From positions 1-64,000 of the forward strand of contig NZ_CAJVAS010000027.1 in NCBI RefSeq assembly GCF_910593845.1: a stretch of 64,000 nt of DNA, given 5' to 3'. Of this stretch, positions 52,212-60,012 are shown one piece after another; position 1 is the stretch's first letter, and each line of letters opens with the position of its first letter. A model generated the notes under the pieces. That model searched no databases. It saw only the letters and a list, made by a program, of their open reading frames with translations, and had not been told where the DNA came from. The stretch comes from Paenibacillus solanacearum (lineage in GTDB: Bacteria; Bacillota; Bacilli; Paenibacillales; NBRC-103111). The position numbers and the translations under genes were made by a program.

Positions 52212-53321
52212 ATGTTCTCGATATTGATCGCGGATGACCATAAGCACTTGGTAGAGAGCCTGGCGACGACCACGCCCTGGGAGCAATACGAGGTGACCCG
52301 CATTTATAAAGCGTATTCCGGGACGGACGCCTTGAAGCTGATCGAGCAGCATGACATCGATATCTTATTGACGGATATTCGAATGCCGGGCATGTCCGGG
52401 CTCGATCTCATCGAGCAGGCAAAAGCGCGGCATGCGGACATCGAGTGCATCCTGATTACCGGCTATGCCGAATTCGAATACGCGAAGCGGGCGATCGAGC
52501 TGCAGGCGGTCGATTATTTGATGAAGCCGGTGCGGGACGAGGCGCTGGCCGTCTCGCTGGACCGGATCGTGCAGCGCCGCCGGGCGCAGCTGGCGAAGAA
52601 GCGGGAGCTGGAGCAAGCCGATGCGGAGCTGCGCACGATGCTGGAGCAGATGCAAGCGGACCTGCTGGTGGAAAAAGCGCTCGCCGAATCGTCCATGCGG
52701 GAGGAGCGCAGCCGGATTGCGGCCGATATTCACGATCTGGTCGGACATACGCTGACGACCACGCTCGTGCAGATCGAAGCGGCCAAACGACTGCTGGTTC
52801 ATAACGAGCAGGAGGGGCTTAAGCGGCTTGCGTTTTCGCAGGAGCTCGTGCGCAAAAGCCTGGATGATATCCGGGAAGCCGTATGGAAAATCAAGTCGGC
52901 CGACACCGGAACGGAGACCGATCTGAAGCATGCGCTGCTTCATCTGATCCGGGCGACGGAGAAAGCGGCTGACGTCAGCATCGCCAGCCGCATCGAAGCA
53001 CTGCCACCGACAGACCCGCCGCGCAGCAAGGCGATTTGCCATGCGCTCCAGGAGGGACTGACGAACGGGATTCGCCACGGCGGCGCTGCCCGGTTTGAGT
53101 TCGAGCTGTATCCGGATGCAGGCGGCGGGCTGCACTTTATGTTATGGAACGACGGCGCGCCGTACAGCGCGGACCGCCCGGGCTTCGGTATGAAGGCGAT
53201 GGAGGAGCGGGTGCGCAAGCTGGGCGGCACGCTGCAGATCGCCTCGACCGATACGCCACCGGGGACACGGCTGATGCTGTGGCTGCCGCCCGGCCAGCGG
53301 AAGGAAGCGGTCCGGACATGA
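52212..53321 (+). CDS. Hybrid: YesN-type receiver fused to NarL/DesK-type (HisKA_3) histidine kinase
   Basis: The 369-residue soluble protein starts with a receiver domain (FSILIADDHKHL; phospho-acceptor Asp 55 in LLTDIRMPGMSGLDL; LITGYAEFEYAKRAIELQAVDYLMKPV), the kind seen in YesN regulators. A helical linker (about 120-160) leads to a HisKA_3 dimerisation/phospho-acceptor domain (REERSRIAADIHDLVGHTLT, His 174) and an HATPase (Glu 281 to His 289, EGLTNGIRHG; FGMKAMEERVRKLGG). No DNA-binding domain is present. It should take phosphate or a signal from the upstream YesM kinase and act on a NarL-type regulator. The ATG overlaps nothing; the stop overlaps the next ATG (ATGA). Confidence 0.92.
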   Translation: MFSILIADDHKHLVESLATTTPWEQYEVTRIYKAYSGTDALKLIEQHDIDILLTDIRMPGMSGLDLIEQAKARHADIECILITGYAEFEYAKRAIELQAVDYLMKPVRDEALAVSLDRIVQRRRAQLAKKRELEQADAELRTMLEQMQADLLVEKALAESSMREERSRIAADIHDLVGHTLTTTLVQIEAAKRLLVHNEQEGLKRLAFSQELVRKSLDDIREAVWKIKSADTGTETDLKHALLHLIRATEKAADVSIASRIEALPPTDPPRSKAICHALQEGLTNGIRHGGAARFEFELYPDAGGGLHFMLWNDGAPYSADRPGFGMKAMEERVRKLGGTLQIASTDTPPGTRLMLWLPPGQRKEAVRT

Positions 53322-55036
53322 GGCATAGACCGATCCGGGCGGGAGCGGCAGCGCTGGCTTTGTGTCTGCTCGCCGCCGGCTGCAAGGAAGAACGTCCGGC
53401 GGCGAGCAGGGAGCCGCAGCCGGCGGCCGCAGGCGTGGACGTGCGAAGCGGGCAGGAGAAGCTTGATCCGCCGGTCGTTATCACGACGGCCAAGGCGCTT
53501 CGCGATTCCGATACGCTCAAGAACGGCGACACGATCGACAACAACCCGATTACCCGTTGGGCCAAAGACCGGCTCGGCATTATTCAGCAGAACAAATGGA
53601 TTGTGGCGGACCAGAACGAAGCGCTGGCCACCAAGATCCGGCTTGCGCTCAGCGGCGGAGACGAGCTGCCGGACGTGCTGTTCGTGACGAACCACGATTT
53701 GCCGGATCTGCTGGAGGAGATGGTCGACTCCGGCAAAATTATGGATATCGGCGAAGCTTTCGAGCGCTATGCGACGCCGCGGGTCAAGGAAGCGTACGAG
53801 AAAAATCCCGACGTCTGGAAGACGGTGACCTATAACGGGAAGCGGTGGGGGCTGCCGCAAATTTCCGATGGGAAAGTCGGGGACCCCATCATGTGGATTC
53901 GTCAAGACTGGCTCGACAAGCTGGGCTTGAACGCCCCGGCGACGCTCGAGGAGCTGGAGGCGGTCATGGACGCGTTCACGAACGGCGATCCTGACGGTAA
54001 CGGGATGAACGATACGGTTGCGCTCGCATTCGCCGGCAAAAACAGCCTCAACGCGTGGATGGGGAACGTCAGCTTCCTGTACGGCGCTTACGGCAATCAG
54101 CCGTATCAATGGAACCGGATGAGTGACGGCTCGCTCGCCTATGGTTCGGTCCAGCCCGAAATCAAAACCGCCCTGCGCCGGCTGAGCGATTGGTACGGCA
54201 AAGGATACATCGATAAAGACTTCGGTCTGCACGACGAGCAGCAGGCGGCGGCGATGTTCGTGAAGGGGCATGCCGGCATCATTGCCGGACCGGGCTGGAT
54301 GGGCGGCTGGCCGCTCGACGATACGCCGCGGCAAGTGCCGGGCGCGGTCGTAAAGCCCCTGCCTTTCCCGGCGGGGCCGGATGGCAGAATCGGCAGAATG
54401 GGCACCAAGCTGTCCTACGGCAGCTATATATTCCGCAGCGGCTTCAGCCGCATGGACGCCATCTTCTTGTATTGGGATAAAGTATACGGGGCGCTGACGG
54501 AAGATCCGAACTCGGATTTCGTCCACGGATATGCGGAAGGTTACGACTATATCATGAAGGACGGCGAGCCGGTTTACGACTTCACGGGAGCCGATACGGG
54601 CATCGCCAACTTTTTGATGGTGGCGCCGGGGAGCGCGCCGCCGAACGTCATTCAGGGCGACAGCATCGAGCGCCGGGTGTTCCAGGGGCAGGTCAAGTCG
54701 CCGTACGAAAAAAAGCTCGCTTCGACGTATTCCCGCACGTATCTGGAAGGGCTGCTCGTCAGCGACATACAGGCGGCCTATGCGCAAAAGGATGAATATG
54801 TCGGGCCGAATACCGGGGCGATGAAGAGCAAATGGCCGCTGCTGAAAAAGCTGGAGAAGGAAGCTTTCCTGAAGATCGTCTACGGCAAGGAGCCCGCCGA
54901 TACGTTCGACGCCTTCGTCAAGCAGTGGCACAAGGCAGGCGGGGATGTCGTGACGGAGGAAGTCAACCGCTGGTACAAGGAAACGGAGAGGAAGGGGGAG
55001 CCGCCGCACCGGGAAGGTCCGACACTCGCCCCATGA
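53318..55036 (+). CDS. LipO-type solute-binding lipoprotein, orphan
   Basis: The 572-residue protein has a lipoprotein signal (LLAAGC, Cys 22) and the long binding-protein form typical of Paenibacillus LipO/YtcQ proteins (NNPITRWAKDRLGI; DVLFVTNHDLPDLLEEM; YGLP-like WGLPQISDG; a DPDGNGMNDT calcium-loop-like segment). Translation is coupled to the hybrid kinase gene by a 4-base overlap. No permease genes are adjacent, so it may present a glycan ligand to the YesM sensor rather than feed an importer; this is inference from context. Confidence 0.85.
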   Translation: MRHRPIRAGAAALALCLLAAGCKEERPAASREPQPAAAGVDVRSGQEKLDPPVVITTAKALRDSDTLKNGDTIDNNPITRWAKDRLGIIQQNKWIVADQNEALATKIRLALSGGDELPDVLFVTNHDLPDLLEEMVDSGKIMDIGEAFERYATPRVKEAYEKNPDVWKTVTYNGKRWGLPQISDGKVGDPIMWIRQDWLDKLGLNAPATLEELEAVMDAFTNGDPDGNGMNDTVALAFAGKNSLNAWMGNVSFLYGAYGNQPYQWNRMSDGSLAYGSVQPEIKTALRRLSDWYGKGYIDKDFGLHDEQQAAAMFVKGHAGIIAGPGWMGGWPLDDTPRQVPGAVVKPLPFPAGPDGRIGRMGTKLSYGSYIFRSGFSRMDAIFLYWDKVYGALTEDPNSDFVHGYAEGYDYIMKDGEPVYDFTGADTGIANFLMVAPGSAPPNVIQGDSIERRVFQGQVKSPYEKKLASTYSRTYLEGLLVSDIQAAYAQKDEYVGPNTGAMKSKWPLLKKLEKEAFLKIVYGKEPADTFDAFVKQWHKAGGDVVTEEVNRWYKETERKGEPPHREGPTLAP

Positions 55037-55042
55037 CAAAAG

Positions 55043-55079
55043 ACAGCCTGCAGACGCTTAAGGTCGGCAGGCTGTTTTT
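55043..55079. terminator. Terminator between convergent binding-protein and GH44 genes
   Basis: ACAGCCTGC (55043-55051) pairs with GCAGGCTGT (55067-55075), followed by TTTT. On the minus strand the stem is followed by CTTTTG, so it may work both ways. Confidence 0.8.
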
Positions 55080-55181
55080 GCTATCATCTGTTTGGCGAAG
55101 GACTGTACTCATTCGCCGTCTCCGGCCATATGCCATTGGCGGCCGCTTTGCTGCGATTCACCAAACGGAGGCTTGCTTGTG

Positions 55182-58100
55182 CTACCGCTTGCTCACGATA
55201 AGCGTAGCCGATCGCGGCGGCAGCTTGACGGACAGACCGTTCTGCGTGCCTTGGACGTGCTGCTCGAATTTCAGACGCTGCCTGCCGTCGAAGCGGTACA
55301 GCTCGTGGCTGCCGGACAGGTCGCCGTTCGAGGCGATTTCCGCGACGCGTGGAGCGGCGTCTTTATTGAACAGCAGCGTATAGACGGTTCCGCCTGCGGC
55401 TTGCACGGTATAGGCGCCTACCGCGTCGAGGTTGGAACTGACCGTTTGCACCATGTCGCCTTCAATGCGGCTGCCTTTGCCATCGTAGTTCACGTACAGC
55501 TTGAATGCGTCCTCCAGCGGCGTGTTTGCCGGCAATCCGCCCCAGCGGGTCGCCACGTCGACGCCTTCGCGGGCGAACAGAGCGAGCGCTTCCGCCTGCG
55601 CCAGTCCGCTGCCGATCCCGCCGCCGTCGCCGAAGTTGTATTCGGTGATCGCGAGCCGCATTCCCGGCGCGTTTTGGTCGATCAGCTCTCTCATCCGCGG
55701 GATGAGCCGCACCGGCTCCTGAATCCACGAGGACGGGTCCTGGAATGTAGGATCGTACAGCGACTTGAGCGATTTCATTCTGCGTTTGTACGTCTCGGTC
55801 GATTCGTCGTTGGAGAAGGCGATGCCGCCCTCTGCCGGGTAATAGTGAATATCGAGCACGTCGACAAGGCGCTGGCCCGTCTTGCGCTCATAATCGCTGA
55901 CCTGCTGCAAGTACCACTCGAGGAATGGCTTGTCGCCATGCGCCCTCATGTCGTCCCCCGGGTAGCAGCCGTCTTTGCCCGAGTAGAAATATTCGCACCA
56001 GCCCCATGACACCGGACCGAAGATTTGCGCTTGCGGGTCTTTGGCCTTGATCACTTTCGCGTAATCCTGCGTATACTTCCAAATCTCGTCGTAGGTCGTC
56101 ATCTCCGGATGGACGTCCCAGTGCGCGTGACCCCATAGCGCAGGCTCGTTATCGAGCGCGTAATAGCGGACGGCGGAACCGAATCGGCTCTTCAGGTGAT
56201 CGACCCAGCGGCCGATAAATTCCGGCCCGACCCGTTTGGACGTGTCTTCCGGATCGTTGCCGGTCACGTATTCGCCGCTCTTTAATTTGCCGTTCCCCGC
56301 GTCCTTGCGGCACCAAGCCTCGCCCCAATCGCATTCGTTGCCGGCTTGCGCGCCGTACTTCTCGATGGAGAAGCTCCAGGAGACGTCGCGGCTTTTCGGC
56401 GTCCAGCCGATCGTCGGCATCTGCAGCAGCACTTTCGTCTGATCGGCGATCGACTGCGCGATGAACCGGTCGGACAGCGAGCCGTTAGGCAGCTGCGACG
56501 GATCGGGCGTGCCGTTCGTCAAGTTGAGGAAGTACCAGTCGCCGCCGCGGTTGGTGACGTCCAGCTCCCAGTTGTAGCGGGTCATTTGATTGCCGCCCCA
56601 GCGCTTGATCGGAAATTTCATCTGCGATGCGTTCTCGGCTGGCATTTCCTCGAAATTCACGCCGAATATTTCCTGGCTGACCGCACGGCGGGCGCTGTTC
56701 ATATCGACCTGCACGGCCACCTTCGGCAGCTCGGGCTCAGGCAGCGGCACCGGATTCGTATTGCGCAGCAGCGCAATATCGTCGATGAAGATTTCACCCT
56801 GATCCTGCTCACCCCAAGCCTGCAAGCCGACGCCGTCGAACGTTTCGCTGCTGATGCCGATATCGGCGAGCTTTACCGTCACCTGCGTCCATGCGCCGGC
56901 CGGCAGTCCTTCCGCAGGTAGGAGCGGGGCAAGGTCGTAATCTCCGACAACGCTGCGGTCGCTTAGCAGCAGCAGCTTGAGCTTCTGCTTGCCGCTTGTG
57001 CCGCCATGCAGCCACAGCTGCACGCCGTATAACTCGGACAGCTCGTAAGGCCGGTTGTTATTGTGCAGCCAGATGCCTTCGTAGCCCCGGGCCCGGAACG
57101 AGATCGATTGCTTTCCTTGATGGGCCTGCTTCGTGCTGTGCATATCGCGCGTGCCCCAGCTCCAGTCGGAGAACTCGGCAGCGGGCCCTTCGTCATAGAC
57201 GCGGACAGGCGTTACGCCGGTGACCTGGACATAGGCCGATACGTGCTTGCCGCCGAGTTCGGCAGTAACTTTGGCGATGCCTTGCTGCTGGGCCGTCACG
57301 ACGCCGCGCTCGACCGTCGCAATGCCCGGATCGCTGGTGGTCCACTTGGCTTCCGCCTGCACCGCTTTGGAGGTGCTGTCGGAATAATTGGCCGTCAGCT
57401 CCAGTGCGCCTTTATCGCCGGGGAGCAAAATCGACTCGTACTTGTCGAGCAGCAGCTCCAGCAAGGTCGGAGGCGCGATATATTTCTCCAGCAGGTGCAC
57501 GTCGTCGATATAGACGGGCGGCTGCGAGCCGGCGGTCGCCCCGCGGATCAGGATGCCGTCGAAGATGCCGCCGGGCAAATTCAGCTCCGGCAGAGAGACA
57601 TAGGCTCTAGCCCATGCGCCCGCCGGGATAGCCCCTCCGTACGTAATGTCGGACACGCTGACGGTTGCGACGGACACGCCCCCGGAATTGAAGCTCAGAT
57701 TCAACTGCTGCCCGCCCTGCGCGCCGCCGTGAATCCAGAACTCGAGCCGGTCGTGATCCTTGACCAGCACCGCGCCGTCGCCTTTGTATAAGTACAGCCC
57801 GCCTTCTCCGCTCGGGTCCATCTGAATGGCTTTCGCCCCGGTATGAACCGTTCCGCCATGGGCCACATCATGCTGCGCCCAGCTGTAATCCTGGAACGGG
57901 GACTGCAGCTTGTCGTCATAGACGACGATGCCTTTCACTTCGGGAAGCGGCTCCTGTCCGGGCGGCTGCTGTGGGCCCGGGTCGGCGGAACGCACTGTGA
58001 CGCTGACTGTATCCGAGAAGCCCTGGTAGGTCGCGCTCACCACGGAGGCGCCCGCGCCGACGGCGCGCAGCGCCCCGCCCGGTTCCACGGTCACAGCTTG

Positions 58101-58832
58101 CGGGTTACTCGAGCTCCACTGCGCATAAGCGTTGACGCCGCGCAGGTCGCCGTCGCTGTACCGCGCCTCCGCTTGAAGCGAGGAGCTGTCGCCTTGGTTC
58201 ATCGTGACCGACTCCGGCATCACCGACAGGCTCGACACTCGAACCTGCTGGTCCTTGATCAGTGAGATATCGTCAAAATAAATGGCGGGCTGCTCCGTAC
58301 CGCTGCTATCCTGCAGCAAAATGCCGTCGAACATGCCGTAGGGCAGATTCAGCGCGGTTAAGTTCAGTGTCGCCTTTTGCCAGCTGCTGGCCGCCGGTTT
58401 GCCTTGCGGCAGCATTTGATTCAGCGACATCTCGGCCACCTGCTGCCCACCGGCGTTCAGCACGAGGCGCAGCTGCTGTCCCCCTTCGGAGCCTCCATGC
58501 ACCCAGAACTCGAGCATGCCGTAGTCCGAGACCTGCACGACGCGGTCCTTGTACAAGTACAAGCCGCCGTGGTTGCTCGGATTCATCTGAATCGCGTACG
58601 GCCCGCTGTGCGTAATTTTCGTTTGGCGCGTATTGACCGCCGCCCAGCTGTAATCCTGGAATCCGTTGCGCAGCTGATCGTCGTACACCACCAGCTTGGC
58701 GCTAGAATCCTCCGCCCGCGCCTTTGCTGCGAAGCCGGATGGGAACACACTCGTGCAGGCTAGCAGAGCGGATAAAGCAAATGCCGCTGCGCTTCGTAAC
58801 GATGCGCGAACGGCGCGTTGGCTCCATGCCAT
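55182..58832 (-). CDS. Secreted modular glycoside hydrolase family 44 (endo-beta-glucanase / xyloglucanase)
   Basis: The 1216-residue protein has a signal peptide (1-41, ending AKARA). Three related beta-sandwich modules follow (about 46-193, 300-449 and 543-690), each opening with VxVYDD/E..FxDWSW-like sequence and closing with FDGI..IxxDDI; they look like carbohydrate-binding modules. Two Big2-like domains (about 200-281 and 457-538) separate them. The catalytic GH44 domain spans about 705-1216 (IKRWGGNQMTRYNWELDVTN), with acid/base Glu 896 (YALDNEPALW) and nucleophile Glu 1064 (AITEYNFG). GH44 enzymes cut cellulose, xyloglucan or mannan. The ATG at 58832 has GGGGGTGTGAG upstream; an in-frame ATG at 58883 would disrupt the signal peptide. 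Confidence 0.92.
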   Translation of the reverse strand: MAWSQRAVRASLRSAAAFALSALLACTSVFPSGFAAKARAEDSSAKLVVYDDQLRNGFQDYSWAAVNTRQTKITHSGPYAIQMNPSNHGGLYLYKDRVVQVSDYGMLEFWVHGGSEGGQQLRLVLNAGGQQVAEMSLNQMLPQGKPAASSWQKATLNLTALNLPYGMFDGILLQDSSGTEQPAIYFDDISLIKDQQVRVSSLSVMPESVTMNQGDSSSLQAEARYSDGDLRGVNAYAQWSSSNPQAVTVEPGGALRAVGAGASVVSATYQGFSDTVSVTVRSADPGPQQPPGQEPLPEVKGIVVYDDKLQSPFQDYSWAQHDVAHGGTVHTGAKAIQMDPSGEGGLYLYKGDGAVLVKDHDRLEFWIHGGAQGGQQLNLSFNSGGVSVATVSVSDITYGGAIPAGAWARAYVSLPELNLPGGIFDGILIRGATAGSQPPVYIDDVHLLEKYIAPPTLLELLLDKYESILLPGDKGALELTANYSDSTSKAVQAEAKWTTSDPGIATVERGVVTAQQQGIAKVTAELGGKHVSAYVQVTGVTPVRVYDEGPAAEFSDWSWGTRDMHSTKQAHQGKQSISFRARGYEGIWLHNNNRPYELSELYGVQLWLHGGTSGKQKLKLLLLSDRSVVGDYDLAPLLPAEGLPAGAWTQVTVKLADIGISSETFDGVGLQAWGEQDQGEIFIDDIALLRNTNPVPLPEPELPKVAVQVDMNSARRAVSQEIFGVNFEEMPAENASQMKFPIKRWGGNQMTRYNWELDVTNRGGDWYFLNLTNGTPDPSQLPNGSLSDRFIAQSIADQTKVLLQMPTIGWTPKSRDVSWSFSIEKYGAQAGNECDWGEAWCRKDAGNGKLKSGEYVTGNDPEDTSKRVGPEFIGRWVDHLKSRFGSAVRYYALDNEPALWGHAHWDVHPEMTTYDEIWKYTQDYAKVIKAKDPQAQIFGPVSWGWCEYFYSGKDGCYPGDDMRAHGDKPFLEWYLQQVSDYERKTGQRLVDVLDIHYYPAEGGIAFSNDESTETYKRRMKSLKSLYDPTFQDPSSWIQEPVRLIPRMRELIDQNAPGMRLAITEYNFGDGGGIGSGLAQAEALALFAREGVDVATRWGGLPANTPLEDAFKLYVNYDGKGSRIEGDMVQTVSSNLDAVGAYTVQAAGGTVYTLLFNKDAAPRVAEIASNGDLSGSHELYRFDGRQRLKFEQHVQGTQNGLSVKLPPRSATLIVSKR

Positions 58833-58942
58833 AGTAAACTCACACCCCCGATAAGTATCCAAAAAATGAAAACCGAATGACATTACTCATCATCGGGCTT
58901 TTGGGGGGGAGATCGACAGTTCCGTAAGTCTTAATTCGGGAG

Positions 58943-58955
58943 GTGACGGCGTCAT
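58943..58955. promoter_or_regulatory. Candidate response-regulator box, GH44 proximal
   Basis: GTGAC-GGC-GTCAT: an inverted repeat with a 3-base centre, 111 bases before the GH44 start. Its centre is about 21.5 bases from the next box. Confidence 0.5.
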
Positions 58956-58964
58956 CATTTGTCG

Positions 58965-58976
58965 ATGACCAGTCAT
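58965..58976. promoter_or_regulatory. Candidate response-regulator box, GH44 distal
   Basis: ATGAC-CA-GTCAT: perfect 5-bp inverted repeat with a 2-base centre. Related boxes occur upstream of the response regulator gene. Confidence 0.55.
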
Positions 58977-59165
58977 GGTTTGCGTCGAAGGATGTGTTTG
59001 GAGCGGGAAGCGGAGGGCTGGGCAATATCAGGCCGTCCGCACGATGTGTTTTTCTGCTTGGCGAGGCGACCGTCCGCATTCTGCGTCTGGAGGGGCGCGG
59101 AGCTGTTCGAACTATCGGTTGGGCTGCAAGAGAGCAGGCGGGGGCAGCGCAGGTTCCTGGATCGG

Positions 59166-59825
59166 CTATTCCCCCAGCATGCCGCGCAGCGTCATGACCG
59201 CGATGGTCCGGTCGTTCGTGCCGATTTTGTTATAGATCGCGCTGACGTAGTTTTTGGCCGTGCCTTCGCTCATGAATAACCGTTCGGCGATTTCCTTATT
59301 GCTGGCTCCTTCCAGCATAAGCTGGGCTACGCGCGTCTCTTTGTCGGTCAGATGGGCGCTGGCCGACTTGCGGAGCACCTTGTCCAGCGGATGCCTTCCC
59401 GTCGTGGCGGCGGCCAGCCGGGAGACAAGCTTGACGGCGATCGCGGAGGGCAGAATAAACTGCCCTGCCAGCGCATCGCGGATCGATTGCGTCAGCTTAT
59501 CGCCGGACATGTCCTTCAGCAGGAAGCCGGTGGCGCCTGAAGCAAACGCGTCGATGATGTATTCTTCCTCGGCGAAGGTCGTCAGGATCAGCACCTGGAC
59601 GTCGGGATAAAGCTCCTTGATCCGCTTCGTACAAGCAATGCCGCTCATGCCGGGCATCTGGATATCCATCAGCACAATATGCGGCCGCAGCCGTTCCGTC
59701 ATTTCGAGCGCTTCGTCGCCCGTTCGGGCCGACCCGACGACTTCGATATCGTGTTCGAGATTCAGGATCGTTTCCAGTCCGTCCCGCATTAACGTATGGT
59801 CGTCCGCCATCAGCACTTTGATCAT
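59166..59825 (-). CDS. NarL/LuxR-type response regulator
   Basis: The 219-residue protein has a receiver domain (VLMADDHTLMRDGL; Asp 54 in VLMDIQMPGMSG; GATGFLLKD) and a LuxR-type helix-turn-helix (about 150-205; LTDKETRVAQLMLEGASNKE; RLFMSEGTAKNYVSAIYNKI). Such regulators are phosphorylated by HisKA_3 kinases. The only HisKA_3 kinase in the window is the receiver-kinase hybrid at 52212, on the other side of the GH44 gene, so the two are probably partners. ATG at 59825 has CCGGAGTGG upstream; GTG at 59834 is in frame. It lies upstream of the GH44 gene on the same strand. Confidence 0.93.
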   Translation of the reverse strand: MIKVLMADDHTLMRDGLETILNLEHDIEVVGSARTGDEALEMTERLRPHIVLMDIQMPGMSGIACTKRIKELYPDVQVLILTTFAEEEYIIDAFASGATGFLLKDMSGDKLTQSIRDALAGQFILPSAIAVKLVSRLAAATTGRHPLDKVLRKSASAHLTDKETRVAQLMLEGASNKEIAERLFMSEGTAKNYVSAIYNKIGTNDRTIAVMTLRGMLGE

Positions 59826-59861
59826 CGTATCCACTCCGGTTCATGTGTCGACTTTGTGTAT

Positions 59862-59867
59862 AGTATA
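59862..59867 (-). promoter_or_regulatory. -10 box of the response regulator gene
   Basis: On the minus strand this reads TATACT, 37 bases before the start. The -35 region is weak (TGTGGA), as expected if an activator binds at the boxes centred about 46 and 69 bases further upstream. Confidence 0.45.
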
Positions 59868-59907
59868 ACGTGAAAAATCGCGTTTCCACAACGATTCGCA
59901 GAACTTC

Positions 59908-59919
59908 ATGACCGATCAT
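59908..59919. promoter_or_regulatory. Candidate response-regulator box, regulator gene proximal
   Basis: ATGAC-CG-ATCAT, one mismatch from a perfect inverted repeat and the same plan as the GH44 boxes. Its centre is 23 bases from the next box. Confidence 0.5.
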
Positions 59920-59930
59920 GGAGCTGGGTC

Positions 59931-59942
59931 GTGACAAGTCAT
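59931..59942. promoter_or_regulatory. Candidate response-regulator box, regulator gene distal
   Basis: GTGAC-AA-GTCAT. Same motif and orientation as the other boxes, about two helical turns from the proximal copy. Confidence 0.5.
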
Positions 59943-60012
59943 AATAGGTGCAGGAAATGGCATCTCACCGTTCTATAAAAGGATGCAGCCCGTATCGCGG
60001 CACCGGCGCGGA

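Larger units (their letters stand above)
58833..59165 (-). promoter_or_regulatory. Upstream control region of the GH44 gene
   Basis: This 333-base gap is the promoter region of the GH44 gene. It carries the two boxes listed at 58943 and 58965. A possible -10 TAATGT for the minus strand lies at 58880-58885. No RNA gene or convincing coding frame was found in the rest. Confidence 0.5.

Noticed and set aside
52940..55039. 699-codon open frame on the minus strand across the hybrid kinase and binding-protein genes
   Set aside because: It is antisense to two well-supported genes, has low-complexity Arg/Asp/Val-rich sequence and no domain, and is explained by G+C-rich third positions.
58943..59279. 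Overlapping plus-strand frames of 84-106 codons in the GH44 upstream region
   Set aside because: They run through the regulator boxes and into the antisense of the response regulator gene; no motif or good start site.
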